A stretch of 64,000 nucleotides of DNA from UBA9620 sp965220695 (GTDB lineage: Bacteria; Acidobacteriota; Vicinamibacteria; Vicinamibacterales; UBA8438), in the NCBI GenBank assembly GCA_965220695.1, contig OZ244838.1, positions 2,170,001-2,234,000 of the forward strand. Direction: 5' to 3'. Every line of letters begins with the position of its first letter. The first letter of the stretch is position 1. The position numbers and the translations under genes were made by a program. This document shows, in pieces, positions 41,648 to 50,438 of the stretch. The notes under the pieces are model-generated. The model was not told the DNA's origin, ran no database searches, and worked only from the letters and a program-made list of their open reading frames with translations.

Positions 41648-43711
41648 TCAACGAGCGCCGCCCGGCAGTTTCAACGCGGCCAGCGCACCCTGCATGACGC
41701 CGCCCCGGGCGACCTGCACGACGATGTACTGCTCCCCCTCGTGCAGGTAGGTCATCATGCCGTACTGCCCCGGCGCGGGCAGCTCGACGCTGCCGACCAA
41801 CTCGCCGGTCAGCTTGTTCCGGGCATCGAGCACCGCCGGCCCGCTGCTGCCGCGGGTGGTCAGCAACAGGCTTCCGGTCACCATGGAAACGGCCCGAGCG
41901 CCGCCGCCGACACCGCTCAGATCCACTCCCTGCAACGCGGGGTGGTTCTTCACCCGATTGGACGCCTCGCCAATCGACACCCACCACAGATGCTCGCCGG
42001 TGTCCATGTCGATCGCGGTCACGCGGTTGTAGGGCGGCTTGTGCATCGGCAGCCCCTGCGGGCCGGCCCAGCCCACGCCCCCGCCCTGCACCCAGTCGGA
42101 AATTGTCGTGCCGGTGGTCCAGCAGTCACCCTCCGACGACGTGCAACTGTGGGTGTCACCGTCGGTGTTGATGCCCGGCTGCACGAGACGGCCGGAGCAT
42201 GACGGAGCCGAGGGCTGATACAGGATGCCGGTGGTCGGGTCGAAGGAGGCCGGGTTGGTGATGTTGAGACCGCCGGAGCAGCCGATCCAGCCCTGGACAC
42301 TCTCGGTGTGTCCCTCTGGGAGCGGCGGCATGTACGGACCGCCGATCCGGAAATTGCTCATGATCTCCAGCGCCTCGGCGCGCAGTTCCGGCGTGAAGTC
42401 GATCACGTTCTCCTCCGGCAGCCCCAGTTCCTCGAGGGGCGCCGGTCTTGTGGGATGCGGCTGTGTCCGGGAAAGCTGCTCACCGGGGACGATCGACTGC
42501 GGGACCGCGCGCTCCTCGATCGGCCAGACCGGATCGCCGGTGACACGGTTGAAGGCGAAGGTGATGCCCTGCTTGGTGGTCTGGATGACCATCGGCACCT
42601 CCTGGCCATCGACCGTCGCGTCGTACACGATCGGTACGTTGGGCAGGTCGTAGTTCCAGATCGGGTGGTGCACCGTCTGGAAGTGCCAGAGCCGATTCCC
42701 CGTCTCGACATCGAGCGCGATGATGCTCGTGCCGAACAGGTTGTCCCCCGGCCTGAACCCGCCGTAGTAGTCGATGGTCGGCGCGTTGGTGGGAATGTAG
42801 ACGATTCCGCGCTCAATGTCGGCCGCCAGCGGCGCCCAGGACGATACGTCGCCGGTCCACTGCCAGGCATCGTTCTCCCACGTATCGAAGCCGAACTCGC
42901 TCTCCGACTGCGGAATGACGTTGAACGTCCACTTGTGCCGGCCGGTACGCGCGTCGTAGCCCAGGATGTCGCCCGGGACGTTCTCGATGCGGGACTGGCT
43001 GTAGCCCTGCTCGTGCGAGTTGCCGACCACGACGGTGTCGTTGACGACGATCGGCGGCGAGGAACTGGTGATGTAGCCCGTCTTCGGATCCAGACCCGTG
43101 AACGGGTCGAACTCGTGCCCCAAATCGGCCAGCAGATCGATCACGCCGGTCTCGGGGAACCCCTCGAGCGGCACCCTGCCGCCGAAGCCCTCGAGGTGCT
43201 CGCCGGTCTTGCCGTCGAGCGCATGCAGGAAGAAGCCGGGCGTGATGACGTAGATCACCAGACGGCCGTCGATATGGCTGTGTCCGACCCCCTTGCCGTA
43301 GCTGGCGCGCATCGACTGCTCCCAGCGGACGGTGTGGGGCTCGCGGTAGGTCCAGAGCTGCTCACCGGTGGCCGGGTCCATCGCCACGATCGTGCGCCGA
43401 TAACCTGCCACGGTATAGAGAACGCCGTCGATATAGCTCGGGGTCGACTTGGACGTGTAGTTGGCGTGGGGACTGAAGTTGTCGCCGCGGAAGATCCACG
43501 CCACTTCGAGGTCGTTGAAATTGCCGGCGTCAATCTGGTCGAGCGGCGAGAACCGTGTGCCCCCGGCGTCTGCGCTCTGATACCGCCATTCGCCGTCCTC
43601 GGTGCCGGGTTGCTGCGCGGCGGCGCCGGAGGCGGCCAGTACCAGGGCCAGCGCCAGACTCGCCCACCAATGGCGTCCCGGCTGCCGACGACGTTGCGCG
43701 TCTGCTCTCAT
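41648..43711 (-). CDS. PQQ-dependent alcohol/glucose dehydrogenase homologue
   Basis: This 687-residue protein starts at ATG 43711 with GAGGACAAG upstream. A signal peptide (LALALVLAASGAAAQQ) is followed by an eight-bladed propeller with tryptophan-docking repeats (DLEVAWIFRGDNF, DPATGEQLWTYREPH, DARTGRHKWTFNVIP, DVETGNRLWHFQTVHHPIWN, DMDTGEHLWWV). The late segment GVDLSGVGGGARAVSMVTGS and the C-terminal motif match the membrane-associated glucose dehydrogenase/quinohemoprotein group. No CxxCH heme site is present, so it would pass electrons to an external acceptor. A Cys-rich stretch (IGCSGGLNI, SCTSSEGDCW) is unusual. Confidence 0.93.
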   Translation of the reverse strand: MRADAQRRRQPGRHWWASLALALVLAASGAAAQQPGTEDGEWRYQSADAGGTRFSPLDQIDAGNFNDLEVAWIFRGDNFSPHANYTSKSTPSYIDGVLYTVAGYRRTIVAMDPATGEQLWTYREPHTVRWEQSMRASYGKGVGHSHIDGRLVIYVITPGFFLHALDGKTGEHLEGFGGRVPLEGFPETGVIDLLADLGHEFDPFTGLDPKTGYITSSSPPIVVNDTVVVGNSHEQGYSQSRIENVPGDILGYDARTGRHKWTFNVIPQSESEFGFDTWENDAWQWTGDVSSWAPLAADIERGIVYIPTNAPTIDYYGGFRPGDNLFGTSIIALDVETGNRLWHFQTVHHPIWNYDLPNVPIVYDATVDGQEVPMVIQTTKQGITFAFNRVTGDPVWPIEERAVPQSIVPGEQLSRTQPHPTRPAPLEELGLPEENVIDFTPELRAEALEIMSNFRIGGPYMPPLPEGHTESVQGWIGCSGGLNITNPASFDPTTGILYQPSAPSCSGRLVQPGINTDGDTHSCTSSEGDCWTTGTTISDWVQGGGVGWAGPQGLPMHKPPYNRVTAIDMDTGEHLWWVSIGEASNRVKNHPALQGVDLSGVGGGARAVSMVTGSLLLTTRGSSGPAVLDARNKLTGELVGSVELPAPGQYGMMTYLHEGEQYIVVQVARGGVMQGALAALKLPGGAR

Positions 43712-43854
43712 CTTGTCCTCCACACGCTGGACCCTCGCGCGACCGCCCCTGCCGCCGAATACGGAAGCAGAACGCACGCCGAACCGTCCGGCGATCGATA
43801 CAAAATACCTCGCTGATTATCGCTCCCGCGTACCGCTTGTCAAGCGAGGGGGGA

Positions 43855-44195
43855 GCGGGCACCCACAAGGGGTGCCCCTACAGGAGGAACGGAATCGGCC
43901 GGGTCGCCGCACGCGGGGAGCGGGCACCCACGAGGGGTGCCCCTACAGGAGGCACGGAATCGGCCGGGTCGCCGCACGCGGGGAGGGGAACGGAATCGGC
44001 CGGGTCGCCGCACGCGGGGAGCGGGCACCCACGAGGGGTGCCCCTACAGGAGGCACGGAATCGGCCGGGTCGCCGCACGCGGGGAGGGGAACGGAATCGG
44101 CCGGGTCGCCGCACGCGGGGAACGGGCACCCACAAGGGGTGCCTACATCGGGCACCCACAAGGGGAACGGGCACCCACAAGGGGTGCCCCTACGG
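43855..44195. repeat. Tandem array of palindromic 5'-region repeats
   Basis: About 340 bases are built from two modules. The first is the hairpin unit GGGCACCCACAAGGGGTGCC (variants with CACGAGG) at about 43857, 43925, 44025, 44125, 44153 and 44169. The second is a unit beginning GGAATCGGCCGGGTCGCCGC at about 43890, 43958, 43992, 44058 and 44096. The 44125 and 44153 units are shortened. The last unit ends 21 bases before the DUF2911 start, so the array may affect its transcript or act as a terminator. Similar GGGGCACCCC hairpins are common in Acidobacteria-like genomes; this is from memory. Confidence 0.85.
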
Positions 44196-44216
44196 TAGAC
44201 TGTCCGGACGCTACGC

Positions 44217-44840
44217 ATGAGTGCTACCCGGGCCGGTCTGATGCTGGCCACGCTGATCTGCATCGTCGCCATGGCGCTCCCGGCCGCGCAGGAGCGCCGG
44301 CGGGCCAGTCCGGCGGGCCGGTCCGCCACTCAGATCGGCGGGACGTACGATCCCCGTACCGGCTTCGTCGGCGGCCAGTGGATCGAACTGCTGTATGGGC
44401 GGCCGATCACACGCGGGCGGGACATTTTCGGTCCCGACGACTATCGGGAGTTCCTGAACGACGGCGCCGAGATCTGGCGCGCGGGTGCCAACGTCACGAC
44501 ACGTCTGGTGACAGAGGCCCCGCTGATGTTCGACGGCGTCCGCGTCGAACCGGGCGAGTACACCCTGTTCATCGATCTCAAACCGACGCCCTGGGTGTTC
44601 GTGCTGTCCAGTTGGCCGGCCCAGACGACCTACGACGTCGACAACCGCGACGCTCTCTGGGGGGCGTACGACTACACGCCGGACCGTGACGTCGTCAGGA
44701 TGTCGATGTCGGTCGAAACCCTGGCGCATTCGCACGACCAGTTGTCGTGGCAATTCCTGGACGTGACCGGCGACGGCGGCACGCTGGCGCTGCTCTGGGA
44801 CACGACGGTCGCGTCGGTGCGGTTCACGCTGGGCCGCTGA
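44217..44840 (+). CDS. DUF2911-family secreted protein
   Basis: This 207-residue protein has a signal peptide (LMLATLICIVAMALPAAQ) and the DUF2911 pattern: QIELLYGRP-like WIELLYGRPITRGRDIF, then EIWRAGANVTTRL, VEPGEYTLFIDLKPTPW and DYTPDRDVVRMSMSVE. The function of the family is unknown; it is a beta-sandwich-like exported protein frequent in Bacteroidetes and Acidobacteria. ATG 44217 lies right after a palindromic repeat array. It converges on the epoxide-hydrolase-like gene, with 32 bases between the stops. Confidence 0.9.
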   Translation: MSATRAGLMLATLICIVAMALPAAQERRRASPAGRSATQIGGTYDPRTGFVGGQWIELLYGRPITRGRDIFGPDDYREFLNDGAEIWRAGANVTTRLVTEAPLMFDGVRVEPGEYTLFIDLKPTPWVFVLSSWPAQTTYDVDNRDALWGAYDYTPDRDVVRMSMSVETLAHSHDQLSWQFLDVTGDGGTLALLWDTTVASVRFTLGR

Positions 44841-44872
44841 CGCCGCCCGCGCCAGCTACGCGCCGCCGTCCG

Positions 44873-45835
44873 TCAGCGCGCCTGGGCGTCCAGCCACTCG
44901 ATGATGAGCGGGGTCACGATCTCGGGCGCCTCCGTATGGGGTCCGTGTCCAACCCCTGGCAACACGCGGACGGTCAGATCTCCGTCGACCCACTGCCACA
45001 TCCCGTTCAGGGTGGCGTTCTTGAATGGCCCGCTGTCCTTGCCGTAGATCAGCAGCGTCGGCGCCTGTACCGGCGGGAACGTGTCGATCGTGAACCCGAA
45101 CCCTTCGGTGTCGAGGGTCACCGGAGACCGCGGCCAGTTCGCCTGATAGAAGCCGACGATCGAGTTCGCGTCGAGCCGCTGGTACGCCTCGGTTCGCAAC
45201 CGGCCGAGCTCGGGCGGGTCGTCCGGACGCGGCGGCGCGTTGCGCATCCGCGCGCCGAACTGCGCGCCGGCGTCGGGGTTTTCCTGCATGTTGCGCTGGA
45301 ACCCGCTGGCCTGCTGTTGTTCCGGGTTGGACACCAGTTCCCTGATCAGCCCGGCCGGGTGCACCGACCCCAACGAGATCAACCGGTGCGTCCGCTGCGG
45401 ATAGGTCATGGCGAAATGCCACGCGTGCAGTCCCCCGCTGTCCTGCCCGATGATGATCGCCCCGTCTTCGCCGAAGTGGTCGATGATGGCGTTGATGTCG
45501 TCGGCAATTCGCGCCGAGGCGTAGTGCTCGACACCCGCCGGTTTGTCGCTGCGGTCGGTACCGCGCGTCGACATCGCCACCACCCGGTAGTCGGCCGACA
45601 GTGCGACCATCTGGTGCCTGAAATCGAACCAGGGTCCGGTGATGCTGTGGACGAACACCACCAGCGGCCCCTCGCCGACCGTGTGGAACACGATGCGGAC
45701 GCCGTCCGAATCGACCGCGCCCTCCTCGACGGTCACCGAGGCGCCGCGCCAGTCCCTGATCGTGACCTCGGCGGCTCCCACCCCCGACGCGGTAACCAGC
45801 CACGCCGCCGCGACACACACGCCTGTCCTGTTCAT
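44873..45835 (-). CDS. Exported alpha/beta hydrolase, epoxide hydrolase type
   Basis: This 320-residue protein has a signal peptide (VCVAAAWLVTASGVGAAE). The oxyanion region HSITGPWFDFRHQ is followed by the nucleophile elbow IIGQDSGGLHAWHF, where Asp takes the nucleophile place as in epoxide hydrolases and haloalkane dehalogenases. A cap-like helical insert (NPEQQQASGFQRNMQENPD) follows, then the acid in YGKDSGPFKN and the His in PGVGHGPHTEAPE. ATG 45835 overlaps the stop of a 37-codon upstream ORF (ATGA), so coupling is possible. Confidence 0.9.
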   Translation of the reverse strand: MNRTGVCVAAAWLVTASGVGAAEVTIRDWRGASVTVEEGAVDSDGVRIVFHTVGEGPLVVFVHSITGPWFDFRHQMVALSADYRVVAMSTRGTDRSDKPAGVEHYASARIADDINAIIDHFGEDGAIIIGQDSGGLHAWHFAMTYPQRTHRLISLGSVHPAGLIRELVSNPEQQQASGFQRNMQENPDAGAQFGARMRNAPPRPDDPPELGRLRTEAYQRLDANSIVGFYQANWPRSPVTLDTEGFGFTIDTFPPVQAPTLLIYGKDSGPFKNATLNGMWQWVDGDLTVRVLPGVGHGPHTEAPEIVTPLIIEWLDAQAR

Positions 45836-45945
45836 ATCTGCCTCCTCACGGACCGCGGCGCCGCGGTGGCGCCGCCGGCACGCTCGTCCTGACCCAGGAG
45901 CCTGCGCCGCAGAAAGTTTACGGCTGCAAATCCGCTCTCACTCAT
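45832..45945 (-). CDS. Possible 37-residue leader ORF coupled to the hydrolase
   Basis: A small ORF from ATG 45945 encodes MSESGFAAVNFLRRRLLG and 19 more residues, and its TGA overlaps the hydrolase ATG (ATGA). Its first half is the left arm of a palindromic element, so it may be a chance frame, or it may serve as a leader peptide that couples translation. The right arm of the same element encodes a similar peptide, RKLLRRRLLAES, in the opposite orientation. Support is weak beyond the exact overlap. Confidence 0.3.
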   Translation of the reverse strand: MSESGFAAVNFLRRRLLGQDERAGGATAAPRSVRRQI

Positions 45946-46060
45946 GGCTTTCACCACGCCTTTTCGTCACATAGTGCCGCTATGCTCCTCAAATGCGTGA
46001 AGAAATCCATGGCGATATCGAATTTTCGCTTTCGCAAACTTCTACGGCGCAGACTCCTAG
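45895..46060. repeat. Imperfect 166-base palindromic element
   Basis: The two ends are 25-base inverted repeats: the left (45895-45919) starts CAGGAGCCTGCGCCGCAGAA, and the right (46036-46060), read inward on the other strand, starts CTAGGAGTCTGCGCCGTAGA. Similarity continues inward (for example GCGTGGTGAAAGCCATG against GCGTGAAGAAATCCATGG) to a centre near 45977. Transcripts could form a long hairpin. One arm also occurs alone at 15294-15313. No transposase is inside. Confidence 0.7.
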
Positions 46061-46082
46061 CCGAATCCTGGCGCCCGTCGGG

Positions 46083-47030
46083 CTACCAGGGCATCTTGCG
46101 GCTGGTGTACCGCCGTCCGCGATCGGCCACCTCGGCGCCGGGATTGGACCCGATGCGCACGCCCTCGTCGATCATCGCCTCGATGTTCTGCGCGTTCATC
46201 TGGTTGAGAAACGGGATCCCGGCCGCCTGGGTCGCCGCCAGCACCCGGGCTCTGGCGTCAACCAGCACCTGCGGATTGTCGGCGCGGGACACGTTGAAGG
46301 ACATGCTCATGTCTCCCGGTCCCCACTCGGCGAATCCGACCCCCGGCACGGCGGTGCTCGCTTCGGCGTTCTCGAGCGCGTGCCGGTCTTCGATCTTCAG
46401 ACCGATCAGCAGTTCGCCGTCCGGGTTGAAGGGCCACGGGTCGGCCAGGCGCTGGTACTCGGCGCCGGACACGCCCCAGATACGAGCCGCGAATCCCTGC
46501 CCTCCACTGCCGCGCAGGCCTTCCCCGATCCCGTCGGCCTGCGGGACGTGCGGGTAGCGCGACGACTGCACGAGCACACGGACCGCTTCCGGCGTACGGG
46601 CGTGGGCCAGCAGCACGCCATGTACGCCGGACCCGAGAATGTGCTCGACGATCCACGAGTTGGCCCACATGACGTCTTCGTTGAAGCCACCGAACGGCAG
46701 CACCGCAATGACCGTCGGGGTCCGGTGTCCGCTCCGTGTGGGGCCGCCGTCGACCAGTCCCTGCATGAAGGCCCGCAGGTCGCTGGTGTTGAACGGACTG
46801 TGCTCGAGGTTGTAGGTGATGTAGTCGGCCCAAGTCTGCGCGATCTGCTTGCCTTCCTCGTAGCCGCCCCCGTCGACCTGGGTGTAGTAGATCGGCTGGT
46901 CCTGCGCGAGCAGCTCAATCGCCTTGTTGATGCGCTTGGGGGTGTAGTTCGGGTCTGCCCCCTCCTGGCCGCCGATGACCACGACGCTGACCGCAAGCGC
47001 CAGCACGCCGATCGCCAGTCTGTTCAGCAT
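46083..47030 (-). CDS. HpcH/HpaI aldolase-like exported protein
   Basis: This 315-residue protein starts at ATG 47030 with GGGGGAG upstream. A signal peptide (LAIGVLALAVSVVVIGGQ) precedes the aldolase/citrate lyase beta barrel. Recognised parts are MWANSWIVEHILGSGVHGVLL, LLIGLKIEDRHALENAE (metal-binding Glu) and GVGFAEWGPGDMSMSF (substrate loop with Asp). Enzymes of this family cleave 2-keto-3-deoxy acids with Mg or Mn; a secreted form is unusual. Alternative upstream starts reach into a dispersed repeat. Confidence 0.88.
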   Translation of the reverse strand: MLNRLAIGVLALAVSVVVIGGQEGADPNYTPKRINKAIELLAQDQPIYYTQVDGGGYEEGKQIAQTWADYITYNLEHSPFNTSDLRAFMQGLVDGGPTRSGHRTPTVIAVLPFGGFNEDVMWANSWIVEHILGSGVHGVLLAHARTPEAVRVLVQSSRYPHVPQADGIGEGLRGSGGQGFAARIWGVSGAEYQRLADPWPFNPDGELLIGLKIEDRHALENAEASTAVPGVGFAEWGPGDMSMSFNVSRADNPQVLVDARARVLAATQAAGIPFLNQMNAQNIEAMIDEGVRIGSNPGAEVADRGRRYTSRKMPW

Positions 47031-47170
47031 GTCTTTCTCCCCCGTCATTCCCCGTGCGCCGGCACGGTGACCGTCCGGCGGCGCGTCTGCCGGCCTTTCT
47101 CGGGACGCGCCGTGCCTGGGCACGTGTGGAACCGGGCGATTATAGCAGCCTGCCTCCGGCCTGGCCGCAT

Positions 47171-47239
47171 TTGGCTGCTCTCCGCGTTGCACCGAGATTG
47201 GCGATGCGCCTGCCGAGCACGGCGAGAAGAGGGAGCATA
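47171..47239 (+). repeat. Dispersed palindromic repeat, family 1 (copy)
   Basis: This segment reads TTGGCTGCTCTCCGCGTTGC and GAGATTGGCGATGCGCCTG and ends near GAGGGAGCAT. It contains the middle and right modules of the element at 26801-26897. It lies in the divergent gap between the aldolase gene and the cytochrome-like gene. Confidence 0.5.
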
Positions 47240-47304
47240 CCGGCGCGCACATTGACATCTCCGCGCCAAGAGAGCACATTAACAGTGCACAGGAGGATGA
47301 ACAG

Positions 47305-48597
47305 ATGAAGGCCAGCGCCGATCACTTGCGGTCCGCATTCGCCGTCGTCGGTCCCACGCTGCTCGGACTGTTCGCCGTGTCGGCCCTCTCGGCGGGCGCG
47401 CAAACCGACGGCGTGACGTTCACGAAGGACATTGCGCCAATCTTCCAGGCGTCGTGCCAGACCTGCCATCGGCCGGACGCCATCGCGCCGATGTCGCTGT
47501 TGACCTACGAGGAATCGCGCCCCTGGGCCCGCGCCATCCGCGACAAGGTGACCACGCGGTTGATGCCCCCCTGGTATATCGACAAGAACATCGGTGTGCA
47601 GGACTTCAAGTACGACCGGTCGCTGAGCGACGAGCAGATCGCCACCATCGCCGCCTGGGTCGACGCCGGCGCGCCGCGTGGCAATCCCTCGGACATGCCC
47701 GCGCCACGCGAGTTCGCGGACCGCGACAAGTGGCATATCGGCGAACCTGACTGGATCGTACCGATACCGGAACCGTTCGTGGTGCCGGCGGACGGCGCCA
47801 ACTGGTGGGGCGACCTGTTTGCCGACTCCGGTCTGACCGAAGACCGGTGGATCAAGGCGGTCGAAACGAAGCCGTCGGCCGAAGGCTTCCCGGTGGTGCA
47901 TCACGCGGTCACGCGCCTGCAGGAGTCTGCGGAAGCGGACCAGGGCGACTTTCTCAACGAGTACGCCCAGGGCAAGAACGGGGACATTTTTCCCGAGGGC
48001 ACCGGCCGGCTGGTCAAGGCCGGTTCCGTCATCCGTTTCAACATGCACTATGCCTCGATCGGGAGGGAGACGACCGACCGGACAAGCGTCGGACTGACCT
48101 TCTACCCGCCGGGAGAAAAGCCGAAGCACGAGCTGTTCTCCCGGCCGCTGGCCCAGAACTACGACCTCGACATTCCGCCGGGTGAGGACGACATCCGCCA
48201 CGACAGCTACCACCCGTTCACCGACAACGTGCGTCTGACCGGCTTCCAGCCGCATCTGCACAACCGTGGGAAGCGGCAGTGTATCGAGGCGATCCTGCCC
48301 GACGGTACGACCGAGATGATCAGTTGCGCCACCTGGGACTTCGGCTGGCACATCGTCTACAACTACGCCGACGACGCGCAGCCGCTGCTGCCCAAGGGCT
48401 CGTTCCTGCACACGATGACCTGGCACGACAATTCGCCCGGAAATCGGTGGAACCCGGACGCACGGAACTGGGCCGGGTTCGGCCAGCGATCGAGCGACGA
48501 CATGAGCTTCACCTGGACGAGCTACTACGAACTCGACGACGACGAGTACGCCGCGGCGGTCGAGGAACGTGCAGCGCGGACCGCCAACGACAACTGA
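47305..48597 (+). CDS. Exported cytochrome c-like protein, DBH-like monooxygenase fold
   Basis: This 430-residue protein has a signal peptide (LLGLFAVSALSAGAQ) and one heme site in FQASCQTCHRPDAIAPMSLL, typical of planctomycete-type c domains. The rest, with VVHHAVTRLQE, IRFNMHYASIGRE and LTGFQPHLHNRGKRQ, resembles the copper type II ascorbate-dependent monooxygenase-like region often fused to such cytochromes. The His pairs (HH, HLH, HTMTWH) could bind copper. ATG 47305 follows AGGAGG closely. It forms an operon with the next gene, 17 bases on. Confidence 0.88.
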   Translation: MKASADHLRSAFAVVGPTLLGLFAVSALSAGAQTDGVTFTKDIAPIFQASCQTCHRPDAIAPMSLLTYEESRPWARAIRDKVTTRLMPPWYIDKNIGVQDFKYDRSLSDEQIATIAAWVDAGAPRGNPSDMPAPREFADRDKWHIGEPDWIVPIPEPFVVPADGANWWGDLFADSGLTEDRWIKAVETKPSAEGFPVVHHAVTRLQESAEADQGDFLNEYAQGKNGDIFPEGTGRLVKAGSVIRFNMHYASIGRETTDRTSVGLTFYPPGEKPKHELFSRPLAQNYDLDIPPGEDDIRHDSYHPFTDNVRLTGFQPHLHNRGKRQCIEAILPDGTTEMISCATWDFGWHIVYNYADDAQPLLPKGSFLHTMTWHDNSPGNRWNPDARNWAGFGQRSSDDMSFTWTSYYELDDDEYAAAVEERAARTANDN

Positions 48598-48614
48598 CTG
48601 CCAAGGTGGGAACG

Positions 48615-49553
48615 ATGACGGGCTGCCCTCCTCGCCGCGCCGTGGTGCCGGCGCTGGCCGCTCTGCTGGCGGTGCTGACTGCCTCGGCCACCCAGGCGCA
48701 GTTGCGCTACGACCGCGGCCAGAACGTCGCCCCGGTGTTCGAAGGCTGGGAACGCAATGCGGACGGCACCTTCACGATGGTGTTCGGGTATCTCAACCGG
48801 AACTACGAGGAGATGCCGGAGATCGCGGTCGGTCCGAACAACTCGTTCGAGCCGGGTCCGGCCGAGCGCGGTCAGCCGACGGTGTTCTATCCACGCCGGC
48901 AGCAGTTCGTGTTCCGCGTCCACGTGCCGGTCGACTGGGGCGACAAGGATCTGGTCTGGACCCTCACCGCGCACGACCGCACCGACCAGGCGGTCGGGTC
49001 GCTCTGGCCGAGCTGGGAAATCGACGACGGGGTGATCAAGGCCAACCGCGGCATGGGCATCAACGGCGCGCCGGCAGACAACCAGCGCCCGTCGATCATG
49101 CTGCCCGGCGGCACCGACCTGAGCGTGACCCTCCCCGAGACGCTGACGCTGACCGCGATCGTCGGAGACGACGGCATTCCCGGCGGCCGGCCCCGGCGGC
49201 AAGCGGCCGCGGACGACGACGACGAGGAGGAGGAGGAGGAGGAGGAAGATCCGCAGGCCGTTGCCCGGCGCGCGGCGGCGCGTGCCCGGGCCGCCAGAAT
49301 CCAGAGCCCCAACAACCAGGCGGTCGTCAGCGCCCGGGTGGCGCGCCAGACCGGTCTGGCGCTCACCTGGGTGCATTACCGCGGTCCGGGGGCGGTCACG
49401 TTCGACCCGATGAGCGTACCGGTCGAGGGCGGCCGGGGCGGCGAGGTCACGACCACGGTGACGTTCAGCGAGCGCGGCGTCCACGTCCTGCGGGGTTATG
49501 CCGACGACTCGATCAACACGACGCCGATCGATGTCACGGTGACCGTCAGGTAA
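48615..49553 (+). CDS. Secreted protein with acidic low-complexity tract
   Basis: This 312-residue protein from ATG 48615 has a signal peptide (VVPALAALLAVLTASATQAQ). Beta-rich segments (NADGTFTMVFGYLNRNYEE, RQQFVFRVHVPVDWGDKDLV) suggest immunoglobulin-like folds. A run of four Asp and eight Glu sits near residues 200-212, encoded by simple GAC/GAG repeats, and is followed by an Arg/Ala-rich helix. The last part (GGEVTTTVTFSERGVHVLRG) again looks like an Ig-type strand. It is likely co-expressed with the upstream cytochrome. No family is identified with confidence. Confidence 0.75.
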   Translation: MTGCPPRRAVVPALAALLAVLTASATQAQLRYDRGQNVAPVFEGWERNADGTFTMVFGYLNRNYEEMPEIAVGPNNSFEPGPAERGQPTVFYPRRQQFVFRVHVPVDWGDKDLVWTLTAHDRTDQAVGSLWPSWEIDDGVIKANRGMGINGAPADNQRPSIMLPGGTDLSVTLPETLTLTAIVGDDGIPGGRPRRQAAADDDDEEEEEEEEDPQAVARRAAARARAARIQSPNNQAVVSARVARQTGLALTWVHYRGPGAVTFDPMSVPVEGGRGGEVTTTVTFSERGVHVLRGYADDSINTTPIDVTVTVR

Positions 49554-49595
49554 CGGTCACCACCCGGAGTGTCGCCCGACACCCGCTGCGGGCAA

Positions 49596-50264
49596 TCAGC
49601 GGCCGCCGTGCACCGCGATCAGACGGGCGCGATCGCCGGCGGTCAACGGCAGGAACCCGGTCTCATCCGGCTCGGAGGTCAGCGGCTGACAAGGCCCGCA
49701 CATGAGCGTGTGCGGCTCGGCGTTGTGGACCAGTCCCAGCACGTGCCCCAGTTCATGCGCGACGACGTGGCGGGACACCATCGGATCGTTCCGGTAGGGC
49801 CCGCGCACCGCGCGGATGACCACGAGGTACCGCGGCGGGGACACCTGCGGCAGCGGCCACGTGAACGACAGGATGTCCTGCCGCGACAACAGCACCACGA
49901 CGTCGCCGTCGAGGCGGGTCAGCGCATCCGGCGGCGGCGGCTCGTACCCGCCGGCGGGCAGTCCGGCGGCGCGGGTAGCCACCTGGCGCGCGTATGTCTC
50001 GAACACGCGCATGACCGGCGCGTCGACGACGACTTCCGGGACGGCGAACCGGGTCACGACCCCCAACTCGGCCAGCCGATCGTTCCAGTACGTGATCGCC
50101 TCGTGCGCCGGCGCCAGACGGTCGTCGTCCGCCGCAGGGGCGAGAATGAGAATCGACGGCTGCGGCGCCTGGACCGGCGCTACCGCCATGACCAGCACGG
50201 CGGCGAGACCGACGCCCGTCACCCGCTGCAGAACGCCCGACCGCCCTCGTTCGAATCCCACCAC
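49596..50264 (-). CDS. Matrixin-like zinc metalloprotease
   Basis: This 222-residue protein starts at GTG 50264. A short signal-like N-terminus (VGLAAVLVMAVAPVQAPQ) leads into a metzincin-type catalytic domain with the full zinc motif HVVAHELGHVLGLVHNAE (HExxHxxGxxH) and the downstream Met-turn-like TLMCGPCQPL. The small size matches bacterial M10/M12-like proteases. Whether it is secreted or anchored cannot be told. Its start codon lies at the base of a strong hairpin (50260-50288). Confidence 0.85.
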   Translation of the reverse strand: MVGFERGRSGVLQRVTGVGLAAVLVMAVAPVQAPQPSILILAPAADDDRLAPAHEAITYWNDRLAELGVVTRFAVPEVVVDAPVMRVFETYARQVATRAAGLPAGGYEPPPPDALTRLDGDVVVLLSRQDILSFTWPLPQVSPPRYLVVIRAVRGPYRNDPMVSRHVVAHELGHVLGLVHNAEPHTLMCGPCQPLTSEPDETGFLPLTAGDRARLIAVHGGR

Positions 50265-50438
50265 GGGCTGCTAGTAGGAGCCCGTGGTGAAACCGCGCGT
50301 AGCACCGAGCGTGGCGAAGCGCCCGCGTGGCAAGGCGTGACGAGGGAGCATATTGGGCATATGTGACCGAGGAACAACGCCGTCCAGGCGGGATGCATCG
50401 CCGCGCGAATGCCGCGGGGCTTTCACCACGGGCTCCTA
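50260..50438. repeat. Compound palindromic repeat, family 1
   Basis: A perfect ten-base inverted repeat (ACCACGGGCT at 50260-50269, AGCCCGTGGT at 50279-50288) opens this block. It is followed by GTGGTGAAACCGCGCGTAGC, GCGTGACGAGGGAGCATATT, and at 50418-50438 an inverted arm (TTTCACCACGGGCTCCTAG). The outer arms pair over 17 bases. It fills the gap between the protease and cyclase genes and ends at the cyclase stop codon, so it may also act as a terminator. Confidence 0.65.

Noticed and set aside
44856..45818. Alternative 320-codon frame overlapping the hydrolase gene
   Set aside because: The chosen frame has a signal peptide and the catalytic Asp, Asp and His; the other frame has none.
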